DNA from: Actinomycetes bacterium
GTDB lineage: Bacteria > Actinomycetota > Acidimicrobiia > Acidimicrobiales > Palsa-688
Direction of reading: 5' to 3'
NCBI GenBank assembly: GCA_021827225.1
Contig: JAKAXG010000307.1
Span: forward strand, 1-5,922
Length of the DNA stretch: 5,922 bases
The notes beneath the pieces are model-generated. The model was not told the DNA's origin, did no database searches, and saw only the letters and a program-made list of their open reading frames with translations. Shown piece after piece: positions 4,693 through 5,922 of this stretch (positions are counted from its first letter, which is position 1; each line of letters opens with the position of its first letter). Both the position numbers and the translations under genes were made by a program.

Positions 4693-5922
4693 CCGCCACC
4701 GGTACTACCACCGGCCGCCACGTCGGCTCCAGCATGCGCCGCCGGGAGGACCACCGGCTCCTGACCGGTGCCGGGAAGTTCCTGGACGACCTGCCCCTGG
4801 GGGACTGCTACGAAGCGGCGGTCCTGCGCAGCATGTACCCGAGCGCCCGTATCCGCTCCATCGACACCACCGAGGCCAGACGGGCTCCGGGGGTGATCGG
4901 GGTGTTCACCGCCGAGGAGCTGCGCCCCATACTGCAGCCCCTCCCCCCGAAGGTGACCCACCCGGATCTCAACAACCAGCCCCGCTTCCCCATAGCCGTC
5001 GACGCCGTCCGCTACGTCGGTGAGCCGGTGGCGGTGGTGGTGGCCGAGAACCGGTGGCTGGCCGAGGACGCCCTCGAGCTGATCGAAGTGGACTACGAGG
5101 CCCGCCCCGGCGTCGGATCCACCGCCGCCGCCCTGGCCGAGGGAGCCCCCCTGGTCCACGAAGCGTCCGACAGCAACGTGGCCGTACACATCGTCCAGCA
5201 GTCCGGCGACCCCGAGGCCGCCCTGCGGGCCGCCCCGCACGTGCTCAGAGAGACCCTCACCATCACCCGGGGCGGCGGCCACTCCATGGAGGGCCGGGCC
5301 GTGGCAGCCCGCTTCGACGGGGCCGCCGGTGAGCTGACCGTCTGGGACGCCACCCAGACTCCGCACTACGTGCGGCACATGCTGGCCACCCTGTACGGGA
5401 TGACCGAGGACGAGATCCGCCTCATCGCCCCGGCCGACATCGGTGGCGGGTTCGGCCCCAAGGCGCAGTTCTACGGGGAGGAAGCACTCATCCCCTGGAT
5501 TGCCATGCAACTGGGGGTCACGGTCAAGTGGGTGGAGGACAGGTGGGAGAACTTCATCAGTTCGACCATGGAGCGCTCCCAGACCCACCGGATCGAGATC
5601 GGATTCGACGATGACGGGCGGATCCTGGTGCTGAAGGACGTGTTCGAGCACGACCAGGGGGCGTACTGCGTCGGGCTCCAGGTGCCTACCATCACCATGT
5701 CGACGCTCCCCGGCCCGTACAAGATTCCCAACATCCACTCCGAGCTGATCGCCTGCTACACCAACATGGTCCCGACCAGCTCCCTCCGGGCGGCCGGGCG
5801 CCCCCAGGCGGTGGCCGCCACCGAGCGCATGGTCGATCGCATCGCCGAGCACCTGGGCCTGGAGCCGGCAGAGGTCCGCCGCCGGAACCTGATCCAGCCC
5901 GACGAGTTCCCCTACGCCGTGG
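4689..5922 (+). CDS. Molybdenum hydroxylase molybdopterin-binding (large) subunit, N-terminal half (3' truncated by window)
   Basis: Open for 411 complete codons to the window edge; the family is usually about 750-800 aa. It binds the molybdopterin(-dinucleotide) cofactor and hydroxylates the substrate with oxygen from water. Seen in order: 'RREDHRLLTGAGKFLDDL' (about 17-34), the domain-1 stretch 'VRYVGEPVAVVVAENRWLAEDA' (about 108-129, cited as family landmark), 'DATQTPHYVR', the cofactor loop 'GGGFGPK' (252-258), and 'LRAAGRPQA' (366-374). The last segment is where form I CO dehydrogenases carry AYRCSFR with the Cu-binding Cys; that Cys is absent, so this is not an aerobic form I CODH. Most other family members read RGAGRPE there, so A368 and Q373 are small departures. 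The catalytic Glu near the C-terminus lies outside the window. Candidate substrates are aromatic N-heterocycles, acyl-CoA esters of (hetero)aromatic acids, or aldehydes. Confidence 0.95.
   Translation, partial: MTATGTTTGRHVGSSMRRREDHRLLTGAGKFLDDLPLGDCYEAAVLRSMYPSARIRSIDTTEARRAPGVIGVFTAEELRPILQPLPPKVTHPDLNNQPRFPIAVDAVRYVGEPVAVVVAENRWLAEDALELIEVDYEARPGVGSTAAALAEGAPLVHEASDSNVAVHIVQQSGDPEAALRAAPHVLRETLTITRGGGHSMEGRAVAARFDGAAGELTVWDATQTPHYVRHMLATLYGMTEDEIRLIAPADIGGGFGPKAQFYGEEALIPWIAMQLGVTVKWVEDRWENFISSTMERSQTHRIEIGFDDDGRILVLKDVFEHDQGAYCVGLQVPTITMSTLPGPYKIPNIHSELIACYTNMVPTSSLRAAGRPQAVAATERMVDRIAEHLGLEPAEVRRRNLIQPDEFPYAV

Larger units (their letters stand above)
1..5922 (+). other. Single polycistronic catabolic operon with every junction overlapping
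   Basis: Junctions: UbiD/GntR at 567-570 (GTGA), GntR/amidohydrolase at 1442-1445 (ATGA), amidohydrolase/hydrolase at 2455-2458 (GTGA), hydrolase/FAD subunit at 3312-3315 (ATGA), FAD/2Fe-2S at 4180-4187 (8 bases) and 2Fe-2S/Mo subunit at 4689-4692 (GTGA). All seven genes are co-directional and no base is left non-coding. I saw no promoter-sized gap, terminator, RNA gene, insertion sequence or CRISPR array. Co-transcription and translational coupling are inferred from this spacing. Confidence 0.85.

Noticed and set aside
4632..5852. 406-codon minus-strand open frame
   Set aside because: Antisense to the molybdopterin subunit, whose conserved motifs are in frame. The translation is Gly/His/Val-rich without domain features.
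4689..5922. Aerobic carbon monoxide dehydrogenase (coxMSL), suggested by the FAD, 2Fe-2S, Mo gene order
   Set aside because: The AYRCSFR active-site motif of form I CODH is missing from its expected place (LRAAGRPQ instead), and the neighbours are decarboxylases and hydrolases rather than cox maturation genes.
1..5922. Direct assignment as the hmf furan-degradation cluster
   Set aside because: Only the UbiD and molybdenum hydroxylase families agree. The amidohydrolase and alpha/beta hydrolase do not fit the known hmf set, and no diagnostic residues for furan substrates can be seen.

Overview
This is a very GC-rich stretch, with G or C at most third codon positions. It uses several GTG starts and clear Shine-Dalgarno sequences, and every gene reads on the + strand. 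The style best suits a high-GC actinobacterium, perhaps an uncultured soil or marine lineage. No rRNA or other phylogenetic marker is present, so the assignment is only a guess from base composition and gene style.

Layout: (1) the 3' part of a UbiD-family (prenylated-FMN) decarboxylase, cut by the left edge; (2) a GntR-family transcription factor with an FCD ligand domain; (3) an amidohydrolase-2 protein of the ACMSD-like decarboxylase/hydrolase type; (4) an alpha/beta hydrolase of the enol-lactonase/esterase type; (5-7) the FAD, 2Fe-2S and molybdopterin subunits of a xanthine-dehydrogenase-family molybdenum hydroxylase, the last cut by the right edge. Each gene starts inside the end of the previous one: five 4-base ATGA/GTGA overlaps and one 8-base overlap. 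There is therefore no non-coding DNA in the window and no internal terminator. The promoter must lie to the left and the end of the operon to the right.

Together the genes look like one catabolic operon for a (hetero)aromatic or furan-like carboxylated compound. In this reading the molybdenum enzyme hydroxylates a ring carbon with water, the UbiD enzyme and possibly the amidohydrolase remove carboxyl groups or open or hydrate intermediates, the alpha/beta hydrolase cleaves a lactone, ester or thioester, and the GntR/FCD protein senses a pathway acid. The families are well supported by motifs. The substrate and reaction order are not determined by the sequence. I do not recognise this exact gene set as a named pathway. 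The nearest analogy I know is furoate/HMF degradation (UbiD-type HmfF plus molybdenum HmfABC), but the two hydrolases do not match that scheme.
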